Of a stretch of 64,000 nt of DNA, positions 47,042-59,362 are shown piece by piece. Position 1 is the stretch's first letter. Each line of letters starts with the position of its first letter. The translations under genes were made by a program, and so were the position numbers. The notes below the pieces were generated by a model. It was given only the letters and a program-made list of their open reading frames with translations. It had not been told where the DNA came from and searched no databases. Origin of the DNA: Nageia nagi (taxonomy: Eukaryota > Pinophyta); the NCBI GenBank assembly GCA_050084985.1, contig JBITNC010000001.1, positions 170,562,001 to 170,626,000 of the forward strand. The letters are read 5' to 3'.

Positions 47042-47956
47042 TTAGGCAATAGTAGCAGCATGCTTGTTCTTCTTTTTATTATTGAAATTTCTCACATTTG
47101 CATTTCCCTTGCCTTTTTGAGCAAATTTCTTTTTGCGACAATCATACTCTTTATGCCCAAAGATGCCACAAAAGTTACAATTTCCATCAAACTTTTCTTG
47201 CAGTGTTGGTTTGCTTGATCCAATTTTATCATTCCTTTGCTTGAAGTTGCCATGCTTCTTGATGGTAGATGAGGATTTGTTATCTTTGAATTTATAATGT
47301 TTGAACATCTTCTTGAAAGGAGTTTTGGTTGCTCCTAGAGCAATGATATTATCCTTTGGAGAAATGTTCAACATTTTCTTGTTCAAAGTTTCCTCATGCT
47401 TCAGAAGGAGTCTAGAAAGGTTGTCAAGAGAGATAACATCTTCTTCATCATCGAGCCTAGTCTCCATAATTGTGACAAAGTTACTGAACTTTGTAGAGAG
47501 GCTTTGAAGAATGATGAAGACCATGAACTCATCATTGATCCAATTGCACCCACAGCCAACCAGTTGTGTCCTAAGGTCAATGATTTTATTCAAGTAGATT
47601 GAGGCACTTTCATCTTCACCTTGATAATATTGCAATAACTTTTGTAGAATGGTGAACCTTCTTAAAAATTTGGACCCAAGGTAAATTTTCTTTAGTCTAT
47701 CCCAAGCTTCTTTTGCTGATGTCGAGGAAGAAATCATGAGAAGGATGTCATTTGAAACTGCACGATAGATCATTGAGGTTGCTAACTCATTCTATGAGTT
47801 GTAAATTTCAAGGGCCTTCTCATCTGTAGGAGCGACTAGATCTTCATTTACTGTCTACCATAGCTTCCTTACCTGTAACTCAGCTCTCATATGAGGTTCC
47901 CATATGCTGAAGTTGGAATCATCGAGTATGTGCTTGGGTATGAAGGTTTCAACCAT
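47042..47956 (-). pseudogene. gag: Copia B gag, broken by stops
   Basis: The ATG at 47956 opens VETFIPKHILDDSNFSIWEP, the usual Copia gag start; no other ATG fits the alignment with Copia A. Core: AKEAWDRLKKIYLGSKFLRR, YQGEDESASIYLNKIIDLR, LLKHEETLNKKML. The zinc knuckle CNFCGIFGHKEYDC near 47178-47137 is intact CCHC. Stops at 47855-47857 (TAG) and 47792-47794 (TAG); otherwise one frame. Confidence 0.94.
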
Positions 47957-49357
47957 TGTCTATACAAAAAATAGATATGCAATAAGAATGCAAATTTTTA
48001 CAAGTTTCCATCTATACAAATCAAACATAAGTAAACATGTCCCATATGTGCAAACCACGATCTGTAGAGGAATAAAGTTGGGGTTGTTTTCTTGTATAGA
48101 ATTAGGCCTTCACCTGGATGCCTGCAAGGTGGAGCCCAGGTACTACCAATCCTCAACTAGTTCACCTTGGTCAGTAATATACTCTCACAAGGAGAAGTAC
48201 CAACTATTTTCTAAGGATCCAATGTATCTTGGACTAGCCATTTTAATTATCTTGATTAAGGTTTTCAATTTTCCTCCTAGGTTATCAGGATAATCTCTGA
48301 ATGGACATGCAGACATGTGGTATCACTACACACATGCCTGTCCACCTAATAGAGTTATGTCCAATCCAATAGAGGTCTTAGGGGAAATTAAGATGGACTT
48401 ACCACCACTTGGGTCTTCGGACTAAAAGGGCTCCAGTCTACCCTGTCCTCACCTTATGGCTCCCCAAACAAGTCATGTTGTGGAAGAATACGTGTGGATG
48501 TGTTCATTTTAGGGGTTACTTTCAATATTTGTATTTTGTAAGTATAAAGCAAATTGTGCAAAAATATAAAGTAAAGTAAAATTGCATCATCCACACGAGC
48601 TTGAAAAACCTTAAAAAATTCAATGGGTTTTGTACTAACCCCTAAAGGACTTTTTACATTTTGTATATTTTGCTCAATTTATTCAAGCACTTAATGAATT
48701 TAAAAAATGAACTAAGTCCTACTTAGCATTTAATTTATAACATGCATTGTTCCATGACTTAAAAAATTTAAGTAATAATCATGCATCATGCATTATTTAA
48801 CTTAAAATTTTAAGTCCTAAGCATGTTTTATTCTTCAAACAAGATAAAGAGACATGCATCACAAGTCTAGCATGCAAGATCTAGATAAAATTTAAGTAAA
48901 AATTATACCAATTCCCTCCTTTTCACTTAAAGTTTTATCCCTAAAAAAAATTTGTATGCTAAGACTTGTCTTATAAGTATGCATTTTAATTAAATAAAAT
49001 TCCCTTATTTACTTAAAAAAATAGCATACTTAGACTAAATTACTATGCTTAGAGAGAAAAAGAATGCTAAGAGGTTAGCATTAAAAAATTGCATGTGCAC
49101 CTTAGTAAATTAAACATGCAATAAAAAATATTCTAAGAATTTTTAAAAATAAGCTAAGTTTAACTTAAAATAAGTTAAAAATATTCACCACTTACCAAGT
49201 CTCCAAGAATTAAATGGAAAAAGAAGGAGACCCATACCCCTACTTCATGCATATTTAATGCTTCTTCTACCAAAGCTTTTCCAAATAACAAAAAATGCTC
49301 TAAGTCAAAAAACAAATAAATGCTTTTGGTAAAAAATATGATGGCTCCCTTCCCTTA

Positions 49358-49745
49358 CCAAGAAGGAGAGTACGTTGGAATGTTATGTGCATGTAAGGAA
49401 GGTGAAAAGTAGTCAACAAAAAATTAATATTCAAGGGGTTTGGTTGGGTCCTTAAGACTTAGGTGGTAAAAAATTAAATTCCCTTTCTAGTTGGTAAAAG
49501 TAAAATTAAATGCATGTTTGTTCTTAAGAAATGACCCCCCCCCCCCCTTTTTCTTCTACCAAGAAGAGCACATTGCTTGTGGAGGAGCATAGAAGGTAGT
49601 CAACAAGAATTAATGCTCAAGGGGTTTGGTTGGGCCCTTAAGACTTAGGTGGAGTGTTTAAACAAGGAAAAAAACAATAAAAAAACCCCTCCTTAGTTGG
49701 TAAACAAAATTAAATGCTCAACATATGTTTGAAAAAAATTAGCAA
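49358..49745. repeat. imperfect about 190-bp tandem duplication in the Copia B leader, with C13 run
   Basis: The block CCAAGAAGGAGAGTACG...AAGGGGTTTGGTTGGGTCC...TTAAGACTTAGGTGG at about 49358-49545 recurs diverged at 49558-49745. A 13-C homopolymer at 49535-49547 lies at the join. Confidence 0.85.
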
Positions 49746-51198
49746 TGGAAGGGACTTGACCAATAAATATAGTGAAGACTATCTTGGCGCACGATACTAT
49801 GGAAGCATTTCATCTTGTTATTTAATTTCTAAAATTTTGCCATGAGTATACTATGATTCCTAAGCTGTAAGCTTCCTCCTCTTGTTCACTACTAAATCTA
49901 AACTAAGGTCTTATATCTTGCAAACACAAGACCATAAACATCTAATACCAGCACTGAGATGAGGAGGGAGAAAGGCTACCAATGAGGGAGGAGCGTGAGG
50001 CATCGAAGAACCTTCAAAAATTTTTTGAGAGATGCTTCTTCAAGGTGCAAAACTCCTAGTAAGATCTAGAGTCTAATTATATTAGAGGTCTATGGGAAAA
50101 GGTTGCTGTATGCACTTCATGATGATGGTAAGTTATGCATATGGAATCTAGTTGATCGATCAAGAGTGTTCAGTCACTGTTTAAGCTCTCCTAACCTGTC
50201 AGACTTTCAACGTATCCATTTTGTGCATATTCTTTGATCACTACTGGGAATGATACTGGTGAGGGAGGAGGCTGCAGGGAAAGGTGTGCAGTCTGCAACA
50301 TGCACCATGTGAAACACATCACTGACCCGTTCAATGTTTTCATTTTTGTGTTTATCCTACGAGACTTTGGTCATGCGTGGTCAGAGTAGGCTTGGTAATG
50401 GTGCTATGACATCTGCCATGAGTCCAACATGGACAAATTCATGTCCATGTCAGATGCCTCTACCCTTGACATTCCACTACAACATTGTAACCCTTCTCCG
50501 AGCATGAGGTCATCCTCATTTCCGATGAGGCATTTTGTCAAACAATTTACAGACCTCACCAATGTATCCGATTTACTTGACCCAAAAAAAATTTATAATT
50601 TTTGAAAAATATATTATATATAAAAAATATTTGCTTAAAAAAAAAATTCAACCTTAAAATATTGTTCTTCTCCCTCAAAAAATTCAAACTTGAATAAAAA
50701 ATAGTTTGAGAGCTGCCTCTTTAATTGGCATAAAGAACTATTGCAATACTAATCTCCTTTTTTTTTTTAAATTAACATTATGCTCACTAGAGGTTTAGTA
50801 TAATTAAGAGCATTATTTCTATTTTTAGCCCTCCCTTTTTTTTTCAAAAAATAAATTAACTTTCACTTGTGTTTACTTTAAACAAGAAAAGTAAACCTCA
50901 AGAAATTAGTTGCTACTAACAAACAAAATGTTAGTAAAAATATTTGCATTTCATAGTATCCTCTTAAAAAGTATATCATGTATTAAGCATTTTTGTAAAA
51001 AATGCTACTAACATAAGAGGTTAGTATAGGAAAAAAAAATTACTTGCATTGTCATTTTAATCATATTTTGCAAGAAATAAGCTCCAATATCTCACAAAAT
51101 ATGTTAGTATCTAATGCAATAATTCATAAGATAACCAAATGAGGAGGAAATTTATACCTTCTCTTAAAATTTACCTCACCCATGGGGTGTAAGATGAG

Positions 51199-51308
51199 GA
51201 ATGAGGAAGGATGAAGAACCTCCAAAATGTAGAAGAAGAGCTTCCACACCAAAGGAATGAAGAAGGATGAAGAACCTCCAAGATGTAGAAGAAGAGCTTC
51301 CACACCAA
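51199..51308. repeat. 56-bp tandem duplication next to the Copia B primer site
   Basis: AGGATGAAGAACCTCCAAAATG...GAGCTTCCACACCAA at 51208 recurs at 51264, period 56. Confidence 0.93.
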
Positions 51309-51321
51309 GCTCTAGATACCA
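51309..51321 (-). other. Copia B primer binding site
   Basis: Minus strand TGGTATCTAGAGC, two bases after the 5' LTR: the initiator-Met tRNA class, with a TA insertion relative to TGGTATCAGAGC. Confidence 0.85.
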
Positions 51322-51323
51322 AT

Positions 51324-51793
51324 TGAGAGAATTAGCACTACTCTAATTCTCAAGGTCCAAGACTAGGAAACTCAATCACACAACATTCACACAAGATAAC
51401 ACAAGTGTAATGTGGTTCCTCCCTCCTTGGGAGTACATCCACAACTAGTATCTCAATTCTCAAGTATGCCTCTCTTACAACTATTCTCTTCCTCTCCTAC
51501 ACAAACTAGTAGAGTAATCTTACTCCAAAACTTAGATGTGTTACAAGAGGAGAGGCCCTCTATTTATAGCTTAAGAGCACCTCCCTAACCTCCCTTTAAC
51601 CCAAGGGTAAGGTTAGGGTTACAATAAATGTGTGACCTAACTTTAACCTACCAACTAACCCCATGGTTAGGTCAAAGTCCACACATAATAAAGAATTCAA
51701 TTAATCCCTTAAGGTATCTACATATCCTTTAAGTGATTAATTGAACTTACAAGGAGTTTAGATATTCACAATATTTCATTACAAATTATAACA
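51324..51793 (-). repeat. Copia B 5' LTR
   Basis: 470 bp, minus strand TGTTATAATTTG...AATTCTCTCA. Confidence 0.96.
51561..51568 (-). promoter_or_regulatory. Copia B LTR TATA box
   Basis: TATAAATA on the minus strand, followed downstream by GAGGGCCTCTCC; the best preserved promoter-like site in the window. Same in the 3' LTR. Confidence 0.6.
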
Positions 51794-51798
51794 AGATT
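51794..51798. repeat. target site duplication AGATT (right)
   Basis: Identical to 42594-42598. Confidence 0.93.
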
Positions 51799-53180
51799 TA
51801 TATCAAGAGGAGAACTTTTGGGTAAAGGGGCTTCATCCAATTGATCAGCTATAACCTAACCCTTAATGTTTTTTTGACTAATAAACTCAAGGTCAAACTC
51901 AAAAAAATATGAGCCACTTGGACATTTGTGAATTATGATAAGTCTTGTTTATCATATGTTGGAGGGGATTAGCATACGAAGTTACATAAGTCATGTGATT
52001 AAACATGTAATGATATAATTTATTTTCTATGAAGATAATGGTAAGGCAAAGATGCTCTATATAGATATATCTAATCTCATAATCGATGAGGGTATGACTA
52101 AGGTAATAAATGACTTGCTCCTTGCCTTGGGCATTCTTTTGAGGAAGTATGACTTATAATGAAAAATAAATCATAAAATGGTAAAGGTAGAAAGGAAGAC
52201 CATCCCTAGGAGTGGATAATATAGGGGGAGTGGTGAGATAGTGTTTAATGTCATCAAGAGCTAGTTGGTAGTTCTCATTCCACTTAAAGATGACACCCTT
52301 CTTCAAGAGCTCATAAATAGGATGACACTTGTTCAAAAGTTGAGCTATAAATTGATGAATGGATTCGATCTTATCTTGGAGACTTTATAAGGTATTAAGA
52401 TTATGAGTAGAAGGCATATCAATGATATCTTTGACATTTTAAGGTCAATCTCAATACCTTGCTTAGACACGATAAAACCTATAATCTTACTTGATGTGAC
52501 ACTAAAAATACACTTTTTATGTTTCAACCTAATGTTATGATCAAGGATATGATGAAAGACCTTGTGAAGAACATCCTAATATCCTTTGTGTGTCTTGGAC
52601 TTGGCTAAAATATCATCAACATAATCTTCCATGGTATCATGCATCATTTCATGAAAGTTGTAAGTCATAGCTCTTTGATAGGTAGCTCTTGCATTCTTAA
52701 GACCAAAAGTAATGACCTTATAATAATAAGCTACCCAAGGGGTAGTGAAATTCATTTTATGCTGATCATTAAGGTTTACCCAAATTATCCTAAAAAATCA
52801 TCCATAAGGGATAACATCCTATACCTTGTAGTATTATCAATTAAGTTATCGATGTTGGGTAGTGGGAAGTCATCCTTAGGACATGCCTTGTTAATATCAC
52901 AAAAATTTATGCAAATATGGATACAACCATTAGATAAATATTGTAAATCCACTTGGAGTAATCAATATATTTTATGAAGTGATCCTTCAAAATCTTTTAG
53001 AGCTCATACTTGATCAAAAGAGACTAGGTTGGATTGAACTTCCTAGGTTTTTGCTTGATTGATTTGGCATTAGGATAAGTCATGATGTTATGTATGATGA
53101 GGTTAGGATATAAACTTGACATGTCATTATAAATAAAGGTAAAGAGTTTATGATACTTGACCAAAATGGACTTAGCTAAG
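51799..53180 (-). pseudogene. Tat C reverse transcriptase and RNase H, broken
   Basis: DMSSLYPNLIIHNIMTYPNA (about 53125-53065) is the RT leader of Tat pol; then INKACPKDDFPLPNIDNLID near 52900-52840, FGLKNARATYQRAM and YVDDILAKS near 52715-52600 in changing frames, KHKKCIFSVTSSKIIGFIVS from 52527 and the RNase H start FKWNENYQLALDDIKHYLTT at 52336-52200 with LPFYLYHFM. It is cut on the right by the Tat B end and on the left by Copia B, beyond which it continues as aRH. Confidence 0.85.
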
Positions 53181-55040
53181 TGTTGATTGGTATAATGTAA
53201 CCTCAAGGGTTTGGTCTAATCATGTTCTCCATTGGCCACAACAGTAAGGTCCTTGAAAGAGCAAAAGGTGGTGGGATATGCACTCATGTTTATTTTATTC
53301 TCAATATCTAGGTTATAGGTTATTTACTTTATATTATGAAGGTTAAAATTAATAATAAAAATATGAAAAGGCTAAGAGTAATAGGAAAGAGATAAATACA
53401 TTAAACTAACAAAGCAAATTAACACTACATATCCTAGGCATTGCAGCACATGTAGCAATCCAAAGCCAAGATTAAGAATAGAAAATTATCTTTCCCTTAG
53501 GGTCTAATAATCATAATACATAGCCATACCTTAGGATAACATTTCATACATAATATTCACAAAGCATAATAAACAACCACATATTGTAGAGGCTAAAGCA
53601 TTATCAAATTGTATTATCACATATGAAAGCATCTTACATACTTGGAAAAATTTGCTAGAATGTCCAACCTTTTGGACATACAACAATCCACTATTTATTT
53701 ATTTACATCTACAATTGGGTGGTTGTCCACCATTAATGCACTTAATTACTCTACTTGACTAATAATAGTAAAAGGGACCATTTACAAATGTACAATTATA
53801 ATTACAACTATGTCAAATTACACAGTGAACAAATACAATCAACACCAAGGTCTAGGAACTAGATGTCTATGAGATATGGTACTATTGAGCCATAATATTT
53901 TTGATTTATCATTAATTTCATTCTCCTGAGACTATATCTAATTATGGGTGCACTATCTACCATATTTATTGGTATGATATAGCATTGTATTTTATTGGTA
54001 GTAATCTAAGTCTCTGCAACTAGTAATGATGAGCACAATAGTTTTGGTTGTATGGAATAATGAGGGTAATGAATAGTGTATCATTATATTCCTAGGGAGA
54101 AATGTTACTATCATGTGGAAATGAGTCATGTTTGACACATTGATAGAGCCTTGGGGGTCAAACACTCATGATCAAGTGGACTTGGGTGTTCTCTCAAATT
54201 CATTATTCTTTCTTTTATTTGGCAGGTTGTATTTCTTTTTGGTAGGGCTCTAATGATGGTAGAGGCTTACCTTAACACCTACCAATTTTAAGAAAAAAGT
54301 ATGATATCATCACTCAAAATTGGTGGTTTCTATTTAGTTATCATTATGAAAAATCTACTAGTGAACATCATACCATCCACTTCTGATTGTCTTAGGATTT
54401 GCTAATTTGAGGTAAAAGGGATGACATCATCACTCAAAATCAACAAGTTTTGGAAGATGACTTATTGAAATATTTCTCATAGATTTTGGATATATAAATA
54501 AAACTTTTCTTTGGAAATTGATAGGCTTTACAACATCGCCTACTGGTGACTTGAACTAAATGAAGATTCTTATTTATAACAATCCCTAGAAAAACCTAAA
54601 TTCCTATGACACCTAGATTTGACTTAAACACTTACTACCCTTGCATATCATGGTATCTCTTGAACATGGTATATCAAATCCTAGATACAACTTTGAAAAA
54701 TTTTCTATGACCTATGAATCTTAGTTTATGTACAGTTACTATAAAAATATCAAACTAAACTATGACTAATTTTTAGGACTTGTTACAACACCTGCTAGAC
54801 AATGGATAGAATTTAAAATAAAAATGGTTAAGACTCATATGCATATGGAAAATACCTAAACTATTAATAATACCCAAAAATATTTAGACTTGACCAAAAT
54901 CTTAACAAAAAGACTAAGTTTAAAGAAGAGACTCCTTTTGATTATTTACAAAATGAAAGGGGGGACAAGAAGTGGGGATCAATAATAGATTTATTTGAAA
55001 TGAATTAAAGAATAAATAATATCAAAATGTTACCCTATTA
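53181..55040 (-). repeat. Tat B 3' terminal region (LTR)
   Basis: Non-coding, matches 720-2210 plus 8215-8560 of Tat A. Inner LTR boundary not fixed. Confidence 0.65.
54706..54710. other. empty site of the chromovirus insertion
   Basis: TATGA occurs once here, with Tat-family sequence continuous on both sides, where Tat A has TATGA + element + TATGA. Confidence 0.9.
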
Positions 55041-58000
55041 TAAGAGTGTAATTCTAAATGAATAATAATATTCTAGTGGCTCTTGGGGTCTCTGCCTACT
55101 AGGGAATAGAACCATCTACTTGCTACTTCCACTTGCATGTCTAGATGAAGCTTTTGTAGGGGTCTTAGTTAGTAAAATTTGCTTTATGGGAAGCAAAGAC
55201 TATATCTTTTTATTAAAATCCTTTTAGTCCTTATGATCAACTTGAGATAAAATAAGGTAAGCTTCTATTTTTACTATATTTTCTTTGAACCCTATCAACA
55301 CATTCTCCAACCTTTTAGCATGTAGAAATCTTACAGTTACCTCTTGAGGGATGTTATTTATTTTTTGTAAATATGAGATTTATTTTTTAGAGAAAGATTG
55401 TTCTAAAAATTGAATGGTATTTGCCACCCATTAGTTGGCACTACCCTTTACATCTTGTTTCTCCCATAATTTAAGCGCTTTTAATTCAACCAAAAAATAA
55501 AAGAATTTATTAATAAAGCTAACTTTTATGTTGAGTTGGTGTTGATTAATGTCCATATTGAATACTAGATCTTGTAATTCATAGATATCCCTAGTTCTCC
55601 TTAAAAAAATTTATCTTGGCCTGGGAGTAATAGTAGATAAATTCTTTGCAATAAGGGCTCTCAACGAATTATGCATTCTTTCAAGTACCAATCTTGGTAT
55701 ATCTAAACCCAATTTATGGAGAGTAGTCTAAGCAATAAACTATTGGAGAGCCTGTTCTATCTAATTTTTTAATAAGTGTAACTATGATAAACTTACCAAC
55801 CTTTCTCCTATCTTTTCAACTAGGGAGTTCTTGAAGTTCTTTACAATCAGCAATAGTTTAGAATTATCATCACTAAGTACTTTGTTAGCCACTACTACCT
55901 TTTTCAACTCCTCATCAACTTGTTTAGCCTTCTAACTATCCACCAATGTAGCTTGAGCTTTGAGATCTTCTATTTATTTATTTCCTTTTTCTATATAAAC
56001 CTTACTTTTTACCAAGATCTTCTCACATTTTAGACTTTTACTTTTCCAATTTTTTTAGTTAATCTTTATTTTGATTCTGCAACCTAAAAACTATCTTATC
56101 TTTAAGGGATCAATCTTTTTTATATTAATCTATCTTTTTTTTTAACCTATAAATATTATTTTCTATATATTAGAGGCTTTTTCCAACTGCTATGGAAGTA
56201 TTTACAAGCAATCATGACTGATCAATAGCTAGGGCACTCTATATATTTACACTTATGATCATCATGGGAGTAGTATCTAGTTGCCTTTCTTTGAGTGACA
56301 ATTGAGTAATTTTTATATCTCCCATTTTTGTGAATCTACTCAAAATCCTTGAGTGTTTCTTTTAGGAGTATAGGGGGTTTATTTAAAAAAGTTTCCCAAT
56401 AAATGGGCTTTACTACTTATGTTGAAAAAATGCTTTAATCTCCTCTTATGAGGTTATGGAGAAAGGAATTAAAGAATGTTGTTGTGTACTTACTCTTGAA
56501 GTAGATGCAAAAGTTTTTCATGTAGCTTCTTTAGAGTGGAAGCTAATTCTTCAACTTCCTCCTCTTCTTCTTCTAGGGGCTTCTCCTTTTCAAGAGTCTT
56601 ATCCATTGGGTTAGATTCCCTTTTCTTCTTTGGATCTTCATTATCATCATCATCTCTACCTGCTTCACCTCTAGATGCTATGGTACCACCTGTACGAAGC
56701 ACACTACCCCCTCCTTACTGGACCTCATCCCTTGCTTCTTTCCACACATCTTGGAAAATAATGATGTCTATGTTCTAGGTCTCTTTAGCATCAAACATAT
56801 CTATTTTCCTTGTAATAGCCTATGGTAGCTCTTGAATGATTTTTGGATATGGGGTTGTAGTTTTAGGAGCTTGAGATTATGTGATATGGGGTTTGCTTAT
56901 CTTCTTTATGTGAGGCCTATTATGATTGATTTTATGTCAAATTTTGAATCCTCCTCCTCATATTTGGAGAATGCTCTCAGGAAGTAGCAACTATCTTTGG
57001 CTGATCTATCTTCTTCTTATTTATTTGATGCTTTGAGCTTGATGGTTCATCAACCTCTTTTTGTTTGTCTTCCCTTATGATATTCCCTAAAAATTAGGTG
57101 GAAGAGGTTAATGTTTCTCTATAATTTGGTCTTGCATGTACTAAGATTCCCAATATTTATCATACTAAAATTAACCAAAAGGCTACTTTTCAATGTGATG
57201 GATTTTGGTGGTGTACTCAAACCTAAATTTAGTAAAATAATTGATTTTATTGGGGTCCCATCCCAATTCATCCCTTAGCTAGGTTAAAATCTCTAGGTTT
57301 AGGGAAAATTATTACCACTAAGCTTACCAAATTTTGTATTTCTTGATACCTTGAAGGGCCAATCAGGCCTTATCCAAAATACCAAATTCCCACTCTAGGG
57401 ATGCCTTAGCTTCTTACTTTGATTGATTTATAAAATATTCTACATGGGGCCTAGGATCATGAGCAAAGGTTGGGTACTTTTTACCTATCCTAATAATTCT
57501 TGTAACTTATCTCGATGGGTCACATGCCCAAGGGGAATCTTCCATTTTTAACTTGCAATTTCTATACAATGAAATTAGCTATATTATCTTTACAACTTAT
57601 TTCTAACAAAGTAAAATTTTCTATTGTAGCCAGTATATTTATCATGGGTTTGAAATTAACCCTGGATCTATATTTAGTCTTTATTACACACATTTTTCTA
57701 CCCATTTCTATAGAATATAATCGGGTAGTAACAAACTTAGGTAAGAAAAATGGGTTCTCAAAATACCCATACATGATAATTATAGTTTTGTTTTTCAAAA
57801 AGTACCAATCACCTATCTTATTACCTCCTTGTAGTTCTCACATGGTAGAATGGTGCTACCTATGAGGTGGCTTCCCTGTTAGACTCTACATGATCGATGC
57901 ATAAACTTTCTCCATGAATTCATAGTATAACTCATGTAGCTTGGTCAATATAGGGACTCCCAAGTTGATTGGCATAGCCCCTATGGTCAAGGTTGCAAGT

Positions 58001-58960
58001 TCAACCTTAAGTCCTACCTCCACCAGTACCTCCAAGTTTTAGTGGACTATGAGCCACCATAGGTACAAATAATGCTAAAAATTAAATTTTTTTATTTTGA
58101 ATAAATTTTTTCTTATCTCATTCAAGATGAAAGTAGGAAACTCATAGCATACATGGGCCTCTATGATGTTATAATCCATCCTCATCATGGCTTCTTCCAC
58201 TTCAATTTGGATCTTCTTCTTGAGAATCACTACCAATGCTTGTAGGAATTTTCTATCCTAAGAATTCTCAAAACAAGTCATATTATAACTCTACAATAAC
58301 TTGGTGGCCTTTCCCTCATATCTCTCATCAATCTAGTCTATCATTTCATTTTCATTCTTATAAAAATCATCTTTTTCATGCTTCAAATCAATATGTTTTT
58401 GATGTGTAAGGTTTAGTCAGCTGGAACTATAAATGCATATACAATAGCTTTAGGGGAATAGTCAAGGAATGTCTCAAGTTGATATCTATAACTTGCCTCT
58501 TCTAGTTGCTATTATTTGAAAGCTCTAATTTCACACCCTTATGGGTTGCGCCTTAGTGCAATAGCATACAACAATTCAAGGTAGGTGAAAGATTTATAAG
58601 GCACATAAAATGCCAGGCCTTGGTCTATCATAATGTCCCTCTTATACTTAAGTAATGATTTACCCTTACCCACAACTTCAAGCTTCATGTGCTATAAGAG
58701 GATCCTCATGGGATTAGCATGCTAGGTATCCAAATGATTAATCACTTCCATCTCCATCCAATTGATGTCAAGAGCATGTTCTAGATCATTTTGAATTGCA
58801 ATGATATTAGCATCCATTACCTCATGTTTAATTTTAGTTGATGGCTAGGTTTCCATCATGGCATCTACTATCTTCTTTGCAGTGCAGTCAACATTAAAAA
58901 TATGAAATCCTGTAATGTACAACTTTGCAACTCTCTTCTTCCTTACTCAACTTGCTCAGT
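55040..58960 (-). pseudogene. Tat B ORF3: very long extra ORF of unknown function
   Basis: About 3.9 kb, near 1300 codons if intact, downstream of integrase. N-terminal half (58.9-57.5 kb): EAMMRMDYNIIEAHVCYEFP, LGVPILTKLHELYYEFMEKV, then the open piece 57798-57562 (GYFENPFFLPKFVTTRLYSI, ENFTLLEISCKDNIANFIV). C-terminal half: an acidic region near 56702-56490 (DDDDNEDPKKK, EEEEEEVEE, LKKLHEKLLHLL) and a coiled-coil-like region to about 56.0 kb. No signal peptide, membrane segment or known domain recognised. The sequence and order are shared with Tat A, so it belongs to the element. Could be a captured host gene or an element-specific accessory protein. Confidence 0.6.
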
Positions 58961-59362
58961 CAGTTCTAGACTCTAGTTCACTTGATGTGTCCATTAACTT
59001 GCCTAGAGTTTATGGTTGATGTGTCCATTAATGGAAATTAATATTCAAGGAATTTCAAGGTTTACACTTGCCATGGCATTATGGATGATAGGAAAGAATG
59101 AATTAATTTCATATGCATTGAATTCAAATTGGGAGATAAGGCATAGCTGATGGGTTATCTAAGGAATACTCAACCTTTAATATTATCCTTATGATTGAAT
59201 AGTTCACTAGACAAACTTAACCTCACATCATGCTCAGTTAATGATAGCATTAATAGCTATCTACCTCCTTGAAAGTAGTGCCTAAGCTATGATGGATTGT
59301 ACAAACCAATTTTTTTTTTTTCCAATCTATATAATACACAATATTCAATGGGTGTTATGTAA
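58961..59362 (-). other. short spacer between ORF3 and integrase in Tat B
   Basis: Non-coding, includes an 11-T run near 59311; matches Tat A 10985-11110. Confidence 0.5.

Larger units (their letters stand above)
47957..51308 (-). other. Copia B long untranslated leader
   Basis: 3.35 kb between primer site and gag ATG, many times longer than usual for Copia. No ORF with recognisable content. It includes a LINE-free AT-rich core (48.6-49.2 and 50.6-51.1 kb), a CG-containing stretch around 49.9-50.5 kb unlike its surroundings, and two internal tandem duplications (listed separately). The part near gag (47960-48660) is shared with Copia A. Confidence 0.6.
42594..51798 (-). mobile_element. Copia B: complete Ty1/Copia element with LTRs and TSD
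   Basis: 9195 bp between outer LTR ends, flanked by the 5-bp duplication AGATT (42594-42598 and 51794-51798). LTRs at 51324-51793 (5') and 42599-43068 (3'), primer site, an unusually long 3.35 kb leader, gag-pol 47956-44062 in essentially one frame, a 1 kb 3' region with tandem repeats, and a purine tract. The LTRs differ at about 8 of 470 positions by eye (about 98% identical), so this is the youngest insertion here. It still has ten in-frame stops and one frameshift in gag-pol. Confidence 0.95.
34451..53180 (-). mobile_element. Tat C: second Tat-type Gypsy element (interrupted by Copia B)
   Basis: RT and RNase H at 53180-51850 continue, across the Copia B insertion and its 5-bp duplication, into archaeal-type RNase H at 42593-42080, all on the minus strand. 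Downstream is 2.3 kb without recognisable integrase, an opposite-strand plant-mobile-domain ORF (37.2-39.3 kb) and LTR-like sequence (about 34.45-35.26 kb). It is cut at 53180/53181 by Tat B, so gag and protease are not present. The link from 42.0 kb down to 34.5 kb is inferred from known Tat layouts, not proved. Confidence 0.55.

Noticed and set aside
49535-49547. C13 run as a functional i-motif
   Set aside because: A single homopolymer without partner tracts; more likely slippage at a duplication join or a sequencing artefact.
55040-58960. ORF3 as a retroviral envelope-like gene
   Set aside because: The position fits, but I see no signal peptide, cleavage site or membrane anchor; the content is charged and coiled-coil-like.
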